DNA from: Hyphomicrobiales bacterium
Lineage (GTDB): Bacteria; Pseudomonadota; Alphaproteobacteria; Rhizobiales; Rhizobiaceae
Direction: 5' to 3'
NCBI GenBank assembly: GCA_900472575.1
Contig: UCIV01000023.1
Coordinates: 31,954 to 95,953, forward strand
Length of the DNA: 64,000 nucleotides
Shown here: piece by piece, positions 46,371 to 55,563 of the stretch
Position numbering within the stretch: the stretch's first letter is position 1
Layout of the letters: every line of letters begins with the position of its first letter
Program-made: the position numbers and the translations under genes
The notes under the pieces: generated by a model
The model's database searches: none
Seen by the model: only the letters and a program-made list of their open reading frames with translations
What the model was told of the DNA's origin: nothing

Positions 46371-48201
46371 GACCGGCGACGAAGAGATTGTGCCGAATTA
46401 TCCGGCGATCGCTCACTATTACGCTGAGAACGTCGCGAGTGGCCGACTGCCGACAAACAAGCTGCTGGTGGCCGCAGCCAAGCGCTACCTACGCATGCTG
46501 GAGATGGCCCAGAAGCCTGGCAACGAGTTTTATTATTCGCCCGAGCATGTGGTCGACTTCTGCCGGTTCGGTGAGCGGCTTCGACACTTCGAAAGTGGAA
46601 ACTGGGAAATCAATCAGCTCGATCCGGACGGTAACCCCGATCCGAGCATTATTCTCGAGCCTTTCGAGATCTGGATCGAATCGTCCTGCCAAGGCTTTCG
46701 CAGGCGGATCAACGGGACGCGGCTTGTTGAAACTGCGCTTGAGCTAATCCCACGCAAGAACGCGAAGTCGCTGCGAGCAACGCGCGCCGCGCTCTATGAG
46801 CTTTGCTGCGCTCCTGGTCTCGGGCAGGAAATCCCGATCGCAGCAGCGACTGCGAAGCAAGCCGACGACACTCTCTTTGGCGACATCGTCAAGATGGTGA
46901 AGAACGATCCAGAACTCACTGAAGAGTTTGGGCTTCGTGTCACCAACGATCAGATCACGCGCGGGGAAAGCCGGATCTTCAAACTCTCGTCCCAGGGCGA
47001 GCGTCTCGACGGTCTCAACCCAAGCCTTGCTCTTTTCGAAGAGGGTCACGCCGGCGCCGCAAGCGTCTACAAGGTTGTCGATTCCGCGTTTGGCGCACGA
47101 CCCAACGCGCAGCGCCGAATGATTACGACAGCGGGTTATCGCGCTGAGGGGCCGGCTTTCGATCTGCTTAAGCAGGCGGAGATGGTTTTGATCAGCGGGA
47201 TGGAGGATTACACCTTCTTCGCCGCGATCTACACGCTCGATCCGGAGGACTACCAGAACCAAGAAACGAAGGCGATCAACTGGGAAAAGCTGCTCACCAC
47301 GCCTGAATTGATCGCCAAGGCCAACCCGATGTACGGGGTGAGTTTGGATCCGGTAAAGATCAACGCGTCGGTCATTCAGGGTTTCAAGCTTCGGCCCGAT
47401 AAGCGAGGCGAAATTGCTCGAACCAGGTTCAACCTTTGGACCGGCGCGGGCATGACGCTGATCGACGCTGCATCATGGGCAGCCTGCTACTTGAAGGGGC
47501 TCGACCTCTCAAAGTTCTTGGGCATGAAATGCTGGATCGGTGTCGACTTGGGCCAGGTGCTCGATATGTGCGCGCTGATCCTTGTTTTCGAGTTGCCCAA
47601 CGACAAGCTGGCTGTGTTCGGCCAATTCTATCTGCCTGAGGAGTCGCCGACGGCTGAAAATCCGGATCTCGTCGATCACCTGGCTCTTTGGGAAGAAAAT
47701 GGCTTTCTCTATCTGACGCCGGGACCGCTTGCTGATCACGATCTGGTTCGGAGCCATATCGAAGACTTTTGCGAAATGTTCGACGTTCAGGTGATCGCCT
47801 GTGACCCGATGCAGGCTCACAACACCGTCGAGCATCTATGGGACGGCAACAAGCCGGTGATGGTCTATCCAAACAGCGCCAAGACGATGACGGCGCCGAC
47901 GGACGACATCATAGGCCGCATCGCCACTCAGCGCGTGCTTCACGACAACAACCCGGTCCTCAACTGGATGGTCGGGAACGTCCACGGCGATCGATGGCCG
48001 AATGGCTCGATCTTGCCGCGTAAGGACAAGAAGGATTCGCCGAGGAAGATCGACGGGTTCGTGGCGATGTGCTTCGCCAACGGCTGCCGACTTAACCCAG
48101 ACGAGGCGAAGCCGGCAGGTGAGGCACAAGGTGTCAACTCTGACCCTTACTTCCACCGCGGCCTGATCGGCTATGACAGCATGGTAGGTTCTGATGGATA
48201 A
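46243..48201 (+). CDS. Terminase large subunit (ATPase/nuclease)
   Basis: Up to 652 aa. A Walker A-like LIPRKNAKSLRATRAALY (degenerate, PRxNxKS) and Walker B-like SLALFEEGH lie in the N-terminal ATPase half. The C-terminal nuclease half has WIGVDLGQVLDMC (first Asp), VIACDPMQAH and a late acidic/DNA-binding region (IDGFVAM). The start is uncertain: TTG 46243 lies 128 nt inside the small subunit gene, and homologous sequence begins only near ALRRSDCAHFDPL (about 46310), where no ATG or GTG exists. A frameshift from the small subunit or an unusual start is possible. Confidence 0.88.
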   Translation: MQKTRQSSPGRRKTGSKAQGSVILALRRSDCAHFDPLVLENSETGDEEIVPNYPAIAHYYAENVASGRLPTNKLLVAAAKRYLRMLEMAQKPGNEFYYSPEHVVDFCRFGERLRHFESGNWEINQLDPDGNPDPSIILEPFEIWIESSCQGFRRRINGTRLVETALELIPRKNAKSLRATRAALYELCCAPGLGQEIPIAAATAKQADDTLFGDIVKMVKNDPELTEEFGLRVTNDQITRGESRIFKLSSQGERLDGLNPSLALFEEGHAGAASVYKVVDSAFGARPNAQRRMITTAGYRAEGPAFDLLKQAEMVLISGMEDYTFFAAIYTLDPEDYQNQETKAINWEKLLTTPELIAKANPMYGVSLDPVKINASVIQGFKLRPDKRGEIARTRFNLWTGAGMTLIDAASWAACYLKGLDLSKFLGMKCWIGVDLGQVLDMCALILVFELPNDKLAVFGQFYLPEESPTAENPDLVDHLALWEENGFLYLTPGPLADHDLVRSHIEDFCEMFDVQVIACDPMQAHNTVEHLWDGNKPVMVYPNSAKTMTAPTDDIIGRIATQRVLHDNNPVLNWMVGNVHGDRWPNGSILPRKDKKDSPRKIDGFVAMCFANGCRLNPDEAKPAGEAQGVNSDPYFHRGLIGYDSMVGSDG

Positions 48202-49567
48202 CGCCTTGATCGTTCAAAGCGACGCCGATCGTCGAGATGACCAGCTCGAACTTTTCGAGAAGGGGCACGGCGAAACGATGACGATGGCCGACTTCTCCGA
48301 ATGGATGAGTAGCGAGCTGGCGGGCACGGGCGTTGTCGGTGCCCTGCAGATTGGGGCGCTGCTTCTCTGCTGCGACGTAATTGCTCAGGACATCTCGAAG
48401 GCAACCCTTCGTCTCCGTAAGGAGAACGACAACGGAACGTCTCAGATCGTGTCGGCAAGGCGGAATGAGATGGCCGGCTTCTTGAAGTTGGAGCCAAATC
48501 ACCGCCACACCTGGCGCAACTTCATGGAGATGTTGGTCTACTGGTCCTGCCTCACGGACAACGCCTACGCTGGTGTAATCCGGGCAAACGATGACACGAT
48601 CCTCGAACTGATCCCGTTCCAGACGGGCAGGGTGCAGGAAAAGGTCTACGGTCGCGAGGTCTACTACGACGTGACCGCCAGCACCATGCAGGAGCAGGCG
48701 CTTTTGGGAGCAACATCGCGAACCTTCGCGGCGCGCGATATGATCCATGTTCGAACCCGAATGCTTGATGGCATGGACGGGCACTCGACGCTTTCGGCCG
48801 GTCGAAAAACTATCGGCATCATGAACAATCTCGCCTCGTACCGGGAGAACCTCTTCGGCGAGGAGGGGCAGCTTCGAGGCATCTTCACCCGCGAGAATAC
48901 GGAACCTCTTCCGGATCAGATGTTCCAGCGTATCCGCATGCAGTTCAAGGAGTTGATGAGGAAGTTCCGTAAGATCACGGAGCCAATCGTGCTCGAAGGT
49001 GGCGTCAAATTTGCTCCGATTTCCTCCAACCCGAAGGAAATGGAGCTGGTCCAGGAATTTGAGGCGCAGATCAACGAAGTCTGCCGCATGTTCCGCATGC
49101 CGCCACACAAGATCTTCCTGATGTCCGGTTCCAAATATGAGAACCTTGAAACGCAGGAAAAGATGTACGTCGGCGATACGCTGATCCCGAGGGCAGAAGC
49201 GTTCGAGGAACAGTTCGCGAAGATCCTGCTCAGCCGCAAGGATCGTCTCCAATACTTCTTCCAGTTCGACCGGGCTGAGATGACCCTTCGAGATACGAAG
49301 GCTGAGACGGAACGAACCATCCGGGCGGCCGAACGAGGCATCATCACAAGGAACGAGGCTCGCGCGGTCTTCGGGTTCAACCCGACCGCGGGCGGGGACA
49401 CGTTCTTAGTCCCAACGAACATGTCGTTGGTCGACGAGGACAACAACGTGTTGGTAGGCGGCGCTTCGACGCCACAGAGCGATACGGCTCCGGCAGACGA
49501 TGCCGTCGACGAACCAGCAGACGAGGCGACCGCTGAAAAGGCCGTCAGTCTCCGCATTGTGAAATAA
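48194..49567 (+). CDS. Portal protein (HK97 type)
   Basis: 457 aa. HK97-like portal blocks: VGALQIGALLLCCDVIAQDI, RHTWRNFMEMLVYWSCLTDN, RTRMLDGMDGHSTLSAGRK and the C-terminal NEARAVFGFNPTAGGD. An acidic Ala/Asp/Glu tail follows. The ring forms the DNA entry vertex. The ATG overlaps the terminase stop. Confidence 0.9.
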   Translation: MDNALIVQSDADRRDDQLELFEKGHGETMTMADFSEWMSSELAGTGVVGALQIGALLLCCDVIAQDISKATLRLRKENDNGTSQIVSARRNEMAGFLKLEPNHRHTWRNFMEMLVYWSCLTDNAYAGVIRANDDTILELIPFQTGRVQEKVYGREVYYDVTASTMQEQALLGATSRTFAARDMIHVRTRMLDGMDGHSTLSAGRKTIGIMNNLASYRENLFGEEGQLRGIFTRENTEPLPDQMFQRIRMQFKELMRKFRKITEPIVLEGGVKFAPISSNPKEMELVQEFEAQINEVCRMFRMPPHKIFLMSGSKYENLETQEKMYVGDTLIPRAEAFEEQFAKILLSRKDRLQYFFQFDRAEMTLRDTKAETERTIRAAERGIITRNEARAVFGFNPTAGGDTFLVPTNMSLVDEDNNVLVGGASTPQSDTAPADDAVDEPADEATAEKAVSLRIVK

Positions 49568-49577
49568 GGAGGCTCTG

Positions 49578-50993
49578 ATGCCGCAGCAGTTGAAATTCAA
49601 GAAGGCGTCTGCCGACGAAGTCCACTCCAAGCGCAAGACGCACGTTAAGGACGTGGCAGGCGGCTCTGCCATCGTCAAGGGCTTCAAGGCGCCACCGTCG
49701 TGGAACGCCGAAGCGCGCAGCGCAAAGTTCATCATGTCGTCCGAGACGCCGGACCGGTACCGTGACATTGTAGTCCAGTCCGGTATCGATCTGACGGCAT
49801 TCAACAAGAATCCGCAGGGTTTGCTCTTCCACAACAGCCGCAGCTGGCCGATCGGGATGTGGTCAGATGTGACCAAGATACTCACTGGGCGGCCGAAGCG
49901 AATGGAGGGCGTCCTGAATTTCCTCCCGGAAGGCACGGACGAAGATGCTGACCGCGCTGCTCGGCACGTTGCCGCCGGCTCCATGCGGACGGTCTCTATC
50001 GGCTTCATCCCCGACTACGACCAGGTTGATTGGATCCTCGACGAAGATGGTGACTGGACCGGCGGCTTCCGCTTCAACAGTTCCGAGCTGATCGAATGCT
50101 CTGTCGTTCCGGTGCCGGCACAGCCTGATGCGCTGGTGAAGGACACCGGCGGTGACTGGACGCTCGCCCGCGATCTGATCGAGGACGTTCTCGACACCTA
50201 CACGAAGACGGCAGAGGGGCTTCTGATCCCGCTTGATCTTTACGAGCAGAAGCACGCGGAGATGGGCGGCAATCGCACCTCCATCATCGTCGACAAAGCT
50301 CTGCTTCCAACGGTGAAGGAATTCGTCGCTCGTGACGAAATGACGATCAAGGCGACCACTGATGCTGAGGCGCAGGAATTCGTCGGCGCCAAGGTAACTT
50401 TCGATCCGGCCCATCCGGAAAACAAGGGTTGTCCCTTCGAAGACGTTCTGGCGAAGGCCGTTGGCGAAGTCATTGCCAGCTGGATCGTCGACTCTGGTGA
50501 GAACAAGGGCGTCCACGGCTTCGCTGTGGAGTTCCTCACCAACGACTACAGCGGCATGTTCCGCGGCATCAAAGCCGAACGCTTCCTTCTCGTGAAGGAT
50601 GCCGACGGTGACGATGAAGAGGAAACAACAGACGAAGAGACGGTCGAGGTCGACGAAGAGAAAACCCCCGACGAGACATCGACTGAAAAAAGCGTCGCCA
50701 AGGTAAGCCTCGAAGTCTCGGTCGCATCTGATGTGGCTGAGACGCAGAAGCAGGTCGAGCAGCTCGAGTCTGCAGTGGATCGGGTAATCGGCAAAATCGC
50801 AAAACTGTTTGGTGGCGCCAAGAGCTACAAAGACGGCGGCTTGGTAACTTCCGAGAGGAAAGAGCCTGAGTTGACGATTGAGCCGGAAGTAAAGGCTGCC
50901 GATCCGACCGACGAAGAAATCGCAGCCGCCAAGGCTCGCGTTGCCTCCATCCGTGAGCGACTGGTGAGCAAGGGAATGATCGCCGCGGAATAA
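49578..50993 (+). CDS. Prohead protease (HK97/U35 type) with long acidic C-terminal extension
   Basis: 471 aa. The N-terminal 200 residues form the herpes/HK97-fold serine protease: ETPDRYRDIVVQSG, LLFHNSRSWPIG (catalytic His region) and MRTVSIGFIPDY (Ser), then LIECSVVPVPAQPDAL. The extension contains an internal domain (GNRTSIIVDKALLP), an acidic stretch and a coiled coil (ETQKQVEQLESAVDRVIGKI), suggesting a scaffold role fused to the protease. AGGAGGCTCTG precedes ATG 49578. Confidence 0.88.
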   Translation: MPQQLKFKKASADEVHSKRKTHVKDVAGGSAIVKGFKAPPSWNAEARSAKFIMSSETPDRYRDIVVQSGIDLTAFNKNPQGLLFHNSRSWPIGMWSDVTKILTGRPKRMEGVLNFLPEGTDEDADRAARHVAAGSMRTVSIGFIPDYDQVDWILDEDGDWTGGFRFNSSELIECSVVPVPAQPDALVKDTGGDWTLARDLIEDVLDTYTKTAEGLLIPLDLYEQKHAEMGGNRTSIIVDKALLPTVKEFVARDEMTIKATTDAEAQEFVGAKVTFDPAHPENKGCPFEDVLAKAVGEVIASWIVDSGENKGVHGFAVEFLTNDYSGMFRGIKAERFLLVKDADGDDEEETTDEETVEVDEEKTPDETSTEKSVAKVSLEVSVASDVAETQKQVEQLESAVDRVIGKIAKLFGGAKSYKDGGLVTSERKEPELTIEPEVKAADPTDEEIAAAKARVASIRERLVSKGMIAAE

Positions 50994-51041
50994 GTCCGCC
51001 GCGACACACACAATCCCTCCCGGGCACACCGAAGGGACACA

Positions 51042-51066
51042 GGCTGCCGAGAGGCGGCCTTTTTTT
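51042..51066 (+). terminator. Intrinsic terminator-like hairpin before the capsid gene
   Basis: GGCTGCC/GGCGGCC stem (one T-G pair), GAGA tetraloop, then seven T. It lies between the protease stop and the capsid ribosome site, only 20 nt before the capsid ATG. Confidence 0.75.
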
Positions 51067-51085
51067 ATGCCAACAGGAGAATATC

Positions 51086-52408
51086 ATGAACCTGGCACAA
51101 CTTCGCGCCCGGCTGAAGGCCCTTACCGGCGAACTCGACGTCCTCACCACGAAGGACTCGATGACAGCCGAAGACATCTCCGCGATCGAAGCGAAGACGA
51201 TTGAAATCGAAGAAGTCGAAAAGAGCATCGGCATCCTCGAAAAGGCGGAAGCCACCAAGGCTCGCTCCGCCCAGCCGGCAAATGCTCCGGCTTCCAGCCA
51301 GGAACGAACCGTTCCGGCTCAGGTCAAGCGCGAACTCAGCACGGCCGAGAAGATCGGCACGATGGTCTTCTGCATGGCGAAGACCTACAAGGAAGACGGC
51401 GCCCGCGGTGCGAAGGCCACCTTCAAGACCATGGATGAAGCCGGCTACGGTGAAGTCGCCAAGGAATTTGCGTCGGCTCAGCAGCGCGCAGTGAATTCCG
51501 GCTCCGCGTCCGCCGGTGGCGTGCTCGTTCCGGAAGAGATGTCGAGCGAAATCATCGATATCCTCCGCCCGGCAACCACGTTCCTCCGTGGTAATCCGCG
51601 TCGCATTTCCCTGGCCGGTGGCTCTTACAAGCTGGCCGCTGCGGCCTCTGGAGCGACAGCGAACTGGCGCGGTGAAGGCAAGCCGATCCAGGTGAGCCAG
51701 CCGACCTTCAAAGACATCAACCTGACGGCCAAGTTCCTTGACTCGATGGTGCCGCTCACGAACCAGCTCATCCGCTGGTCGCTGGCTGATGCGAAGGCGT
51801 GGGTCGAGCGCGACATGTCGCTCGAAATGGGCACGAAGCTGGACTACGGTGCATACTTCGGCGCCGGCACGCAGCACACCCCGCTTGGCATTACCAAGAT
51901 CCCGGGCGTTACCCGCTTTGCTGCTGAAGGTGGCCTGACCCCGACGATCCAGCAGATCGAAACCGGCGCCCGCAAGGCCGAGCTCGCCATGGAAGGCAAG
52001 AACCTTCCGATGATGGGCGCGGCTTGGGTTATGGCTCCGCGTACCCGCACCTATCTCGCCGACTTGCGCGACGGCAACGGTAACCGGTACTTCCCGGAAC
52101 TGCAGGGTACCGTCCCGACCTGGCGCGGCCGTCCGGTTCTGTCGACGACGCAGGTCGGCATCATCGGTGGTGTCAACACCGACGAAACCGAGATCCTGCT
52201 CGTCAACTTCGACGACATTCTCTACGGCGAAGGCGCGGGCATCAGCTTTGGTGTTTCCACAGAAGCAACCTACGTCAACGCCGCTGGCCAGACAGTCTCG
52301 GCCTTCCAGAATGACCTCACGCTGATCAAGGCTTCCCTCGAAGCCGACGTCGACATGCGGTACACGGAAGCCGTCTCCGTCATCGAGGGTGTTCGCTGGG
52401 GCGCTTAA
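51086..52408 (+). CDS. Major capsid protein (HK97 fold)
   Basis: 440 aa. The N-terminal about 130 residues are helical and charged, the delta/scaffold domain normally removed by the protease. The mature part has SASAGGVLVPEEMSSEIIDI, YKLAAAASGATANWRGEG, a P-domain helix and the C-terminal DMRYTEAVSVIEG. An AGGAGA site precedes ATG 51086. Flanked by strong RNA hairpins on both sides. Confidence 0.92.
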   Translation: MNLAQLRARLKALTGELDVLTTKDSMTAEDISAIEAKTIEIEEVEKSIGILEKAEATKARSAQPANAPASSQERTVPAQVKRELSTAEKIGTMVFCMAKTYKEDGARGAKATFKTMDEAGYGEVAKEFASAQQRAVNSGSASAGGVLVPEEMSSEIIDILRPATTFLRGNPRRISLAGGSYKLAAAASGATANWRGEGKPIQVSQPTFKDINLTAKFLDSMVPLTNQLIRWSLADAKAWVERDMSLEMGTKLDYGAYFGAGTQHTPLGITKIPGVTRFAAEGGLTPTIQQIETGARKAELAMEGKNLPMMGAAWVMAPRTRTYLADLRDGNGNRYFPELQGTVPTWRGRPVLSTTQVGIIGGVNTDETEILLVNFDDILYGEGAGISFGVSTEATYVNAAGQTVSAFQNDLTLIKASLEADVDMRYTEAVSVIEGVRWGA

Positions 52409-52417
52409 GCCTTGGCG

Positions 52418-52437
52418 AGGGGGCTTGATAGCCCCCT
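52418..52437 (+). other. Stem-loop after the capsid gene
   Basis: AGGGGGCT/AGCCCCCT perfect 8-bp stem with a TGAT loop, 9 nt after the capsid stop; followed by TCACCTCC, not a U-run, so likely an mRNA 3'-end barrier. Confidence 0.65.
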
Positions 52438-52462
52438 TCACCTCCCAAATGAGGAGAATCTG

Positions 52463-52861
52463 ATGAAAGTCGTGGCGAAGACTGGCCTGGTGCCGGTCCA
52501 CACCAACAATGACAAGACGATCTTCGGGCTTCCGCCTGTAGACGTTCGCAAGGGCCTCGCTGATGGAAGTCTTTTCCTCGTCGATATCCCGGACGACATC
52601 GAAACGATTGAAGTCGATGATGGTGTCACAGCTCTGCCGGTGGCGGTGGATGATCACGAACCGGATGGCCTGGTGGAGATCCCTGAGAATTGGGAAACTC
52701 TGCATTACACCAAGATCGTGGTGATCGCGAAAAAGATCCTCGGCGTCGAAGATCTGCCGGAAGACGGCGATAAGTCCATTGCGGTCATCGCCAAGGAAAT
52801 CGTGATGGCTGAGCTTGCGAAACGCGCTGGCGAGCAGCCGTCGGTGGAACCCACCCCGTAG
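52463..52861 (+). CDS. Hypothetical head-region protein, 132 aa
   Basis: MKVVAKTGLVPVHTNNDKTI, then an acidic middle and helical end. GAGGAGAATCTG precedes ATG 52463; the in-frame start at 52412 lies in the stem-loop and is rejected. Its position between capsid and connector suggests a head accessory protein. Confidence 0.6.
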   Translation: MKVVAKTGLVPVHTNNDKTIFGLPPVDVRKGLADGSLFLVDIPDDIETIEVDDGVTALPVAVDDHEPDGLVEIPENWETLHYTKIVVIAKKILGVEDLPEDGDKSIAVIAKEIVMAELAKRAGEQPSVEPTP

Positions 52862-52928
52862 CCGGATCACAGCCGGTTTATCAAAATCATTAGGCTGAAA
52901 AAGCCATCGACGCACGAAGGAGAATTCC

Positions 52929-53435
52929 ATGCGCGATAAGTTTCATAATGGCGGTGCATACGCTCGTTCCGCCCGCGGCTCCGCTGACATCGCTGTCACG
53001 GCTGGCGGCGCTGGTGATGCTGTAGAAGTCAACAGCGCCTATGTTTCCCGTATGAGCAAGGCGGGCATTGGCCTGTCTGCGAAGCTGATCGTCAGCTTCA
53101 CGACCACACTCGCCGCCGGCGCGACTCTGACTTTCGGAGCGAACTTCCAGGATGCTCTGACGGCGGCTGGCGGTGGTGTGGCGGATTTCGGCGAAGTGAT
53201 CGCACCGATCGTCGTTGCGACGGGCGCTACCGGCGGATCGACCGTGACCGGTACCTTTGAACTCGATGTTGATCTGGCCGGCGCACGCGAATTCGTCCGC
53301 GCGCAGGTCACGCCGAACCTGTCGGCGGCCAATACGGATACCGCTTCCTGGCACATGGACTTCGTGTTCTTCGGCGATCATCGCGAACCGATCAGCAAGT
53401 CCGCCGTCAACGTTGGTTCTGCTGACGCCATCTAA
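52929..53435 (+). CDS. Probable virion structural protein, 168 aa
   Basis: Ala/Gly/Thr-rich and beta-rich (ADIAVTAGGAGDAVEV, TTTLAAGATLTFGANFQDAL). AAGGAGAATTCC precedes the ATG. Composition and position fit a head decoration or stabilising protein; family not identified. Confidence 0.55.
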   Translation: MRDKFHNGGAYARSARGSADIAVTAGGAGDAVEVNSAYVSRMSKAGIGLSAKLIVSFTTTLAAGATLTFGANFQDALTAAGGGVADFGEVIAPIVVATGATGGSTVTGTFELDVDLAGAREFVRAQVTPNLSAANTDTASWHMDFVFFGDHREPISKSAVNVGSADAI

Positions 53436-53453
53436 GGGATGAAATCCCCGCGA

Positions 53454-53475
53454 AAGGGCGGTTCGATCCGCCCTT
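53454..53475 (+). other. Stem-loop between structural genes
   Basis: AAGGGCGG/CCGCCCTT 8-bp stem, 6-nt loop, followed by a short T-rich stretch (CCATTTCTC). Confidence 0.6.
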
Positions 53476-53494
53476 CCATTTCTCGGAGGTGGCA

Positions 53495-53614
53495 ATGGCT
53501 ACTGAAAAGACACCAAATCCGAACAAGCCGAAACCTGCCAACCAGGTAAAGACCGTCCCGCAGGTAACCCGGGATATGGTTGTCGGCCGCGGATCGCCCT
53601 ACCAGACGCGGTGA
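53495..53614 (+). CDS. Small basic protein, 39 aa
   Basis: CGGAGGTGGCA lies before ATG 53495. Pro/Lys/Asn-rich (TPNPNKPKPANQVKTVPQ), low complexity. Three bases separate its stop from the connector ATG. Confidence 0.55.
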   Translation: MATEKTPNPNKPKPANQVKTVPQVTRDMVVGRGSPYQTR

Positions 53615-53617
53615 ACC

Positions 53618-54244
53618 ATGCTTGATATCGAGATCGTCACGCAGCCAGCCCATACGGCTCTCAATATCGTCAGTGTCGACGAGTTCGCCAGTCACCTTCG
53701 TCTCTCTGCCTCGCTGCGCAGTAACGCGACGTGGCGGGAAAATATGGAGGCGGCGCTTCACGAGGCGGTCGACGATCTGCATGGTTTGAGCGGAAAGCTC
53801 AACCGCATGATATTGCCCTGCACGGTGAAGCGGTTCCTTTCAGGGTTTCCTGAGCGCGGCAAGCCGATCCTTTTACCATATCCGGATTTGATCGAGGTCG
53901 TCGCCGTGACGATCGAGGACCAGTCGGAGCCGCCGAACACCTTACCCGAGGCAGCTTACACGGTGGCTGGCGGGACCGTAATCGGCGAAGTTTATTCAAT
54001 CGCCGGCTGGCCCCAGATCTCGACGGGACCACGGGCGGTGTCGGTTACCTACAAGGCCGGTTACCTAGAATACCCGCATAAGCTTAAGCGGCTGGTGAAG
54101 ATCCTTGCTGCCCACAACATGGAAAATCCCGAAGCCACGATTCATGAGCCCCGGCAGATGCAGATCAACCGGAAGGTTGAGTTCGGTGTCGACTCCATCA
54201 TGGCGGCGCTTCGCATCCCAGTCTCATACGACGACTGGCTCTAG
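53618..54244 (+). CDS. Head-tail connector (HK97 gp6-like)
   Basis: 208 aa. VSVDEFASHLRLSASLRSNA and EAALHEAVDDLHGLSGKLNR match the helical start of gp6-like connectors, followed by the beta strands around VTIEDQSEPPNTLPEAAYTV and the YKAGY turn before the C-terminal helices. It forms the ring below the portal. Confidence 0.82.
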   Translation: MLDIEIVTQPAHTALNIVSVDEFASHLRLSASLRSNATWRENMEAALHEAVDDLHGLSGKLNRMILPCTVKRFLSGFPERGKPILLPYPDLIEVVAVTIEDQSEPPNTLPEAAYTVAGGTVIGEVYSIAGWPQISTGPRAVSVTYKAGYLEYPHKLKRLVKILAAHNMENPEATIHEPRQMQINRKVEFGVDSIMAALRIPVSYDDWL

Positions 54245-54258
54245 CAAGGATCCATACA

Positions 54259-55563
54259 TTGGTCGCACGAACAGAACGGAGCATCCTCGAAGGATGGGCC
54301 AAACGCATCAGCGAGCTCGTCCAGGAGGGGTACGCGCCTCCGGGTGATAGAGTTGCCGCTGGTGAAATCAACGCCGTCACGGCGCTTGCTCGCGAACTCG
54401 ACATGAAGGTGAGCACGCTGCAGAAGCATGTTCTCACCATGAAGAAGACAGGTCTCGCAGCCGTTTGGCTAGGGAAGGGCGCTAAGCAGGGCAAGGTGCC
54501 GGAGCTGTCGCGCACTGAGGTTCGAGACGCAACCTTCTGGAAGAAGAAGCATCTGGCTGCCGAACGAGAATTGGCCGAGGCCGAGCATCTCGTGAAAGAA
54601 TTGTCCGGAATCCGGAACATCCCGTTTATTATCCCTGATTGGTTGATCGACACGCGCGCGGGTAAGCGCGGCAAGAGCGTCATCGGCGCGCTGCTCTCGG
54701 ACATCCATATGGGTGAAGTTATCTCGGCCGAGGAGATCTTGGGTATCAATGCCTTCGATCCTGACATCTGCCGTCAGCGCCTCCGCCGGTATTTCGAAGC
54801 TGTCTGCATTATCGGGCAGCGTTGGTCGTCGGATACTGAGTGCGAAGGCGTTTTGCTCGCGCTCGCGGGTGACTTGGTCAGTGGTGATATCCACGAAGAA
54901 CTCAGGATGACGAACGCGCTCACCTCGCACGAGCAATGCCTTGCTGTTGCTGAGGAAGTCTCTGCCGGCATTCGCCACCTCTTGGAGACGTATGGCCGCG
55001 TTCATGTTGTCGTCGTTCCGGGCAACCATGGCCGTACGACACACAAGCCGACCGCCAAGCTCTACTCGCGTCTGTCTTATGACACGCTGATCGGGGCGAT
55101 GGTCGCACAGAAATTCACGTCGGATGCTCGCGTTACCTTCCAGCAGAGCGACGCAAAAGACCAGATCACTCCGGTTTTCGGGCGATCGGTGTTCACAACG
55201 CACGGCGACAAGATCGGCACCAAGGGGGGTATGGGTTTTGCCGGCCCGATGCTTCCGATCGTCCGAGGATCGAAGAAGATCGATGCACAGCAGGCCGGTA
55301 TCGGCCGGAAGCCTGATCTGATCCAATTCGGTCACTATCACACGACAGGTAATCCCGGTCATGTCCTCGCCAACGGCTCGGTGCCTGGCTACGGGGAATA
55401 TGCCGACGATCTTCGCGCCGTGGTCGAGCCGCCGCAGCAGTGGGCATATTTGCTTCACAACAAGTGGTGGCTTCGCGAGCGCATGCCGATCCAGCTTGAA
55501 GATCCGCGCACGCCGGAGAAGCCGAGTGTCCGAGTCCCTGCAGGTTGGCGCGCTCATGAGTGA
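54259..55563 (+). CDS. Metallophosphoesterase with N-terminal HTH-like region
   Basis: 434 aa. The N-terminal 70 residues contain an HTH-like segment (VTALARELDMKVSTLQKHVL), then a coiled coil. The catalytic domain has LLSDIHMGE (DxH), LLALAGDLVSGD (GD), VVVPGNHGR (GNH), TTHGDKIG and FGHYHTTG: the full calcineurin-like metal set. TTG 54259 with AAGGAT upstream. It interrupts the connector/closure gene order and probably acts on DNA or nucleotides rather than in the virion. Confidence 0.82.
   Translation: MVARTERSILEGWAKRISELVQEGYAPPGDRVAAGEINAVTALARELDMKVSTLQKHVLTMKKTGLAAVWLGKGAKQGKVPELSRTEVRDATFWKKKHLAAERELAEAEHLVKELSGIRNIPFIIPDWLIDTRAGKRGKSVIGALLSDIHMGEVISAEEILGINAFDPDICRQRLRRYFEAVCIIGQRWSSDTECEGVLLALAGDLVSGDIHEELRMTNALTSHEQCLAVAEEVSAGIRHLLETYGRVHVVVVPGNHGRTTHKPTAKLYSRLSYDTLIGAMVAQKFTSDARVTFQQSDAKDQITPVFGRSVFTTHGDKIGTKGGMGFAGPMLPIVRGSKKIDAQQAGIGRKPDLIQFGHYHTTGNPGHVLANGSVPGYGEYADDLRAVVEPPQQWAYLLHNKWWLRERMPIQLEDPRTPEKPSVRVPAGWRAHE

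Noticed and set aside
48134..49252. Long - strand reading frame (372 codons) opposite the portal gene
   Set aside because: The portal frame on the + strand has clear family motifs; the opposite frame is His/Arg-rich shadow sequence without a ribosome site. The same applies to the 621-codon frame at 51065-52930 and the 635-codon frame at 59002-60909.
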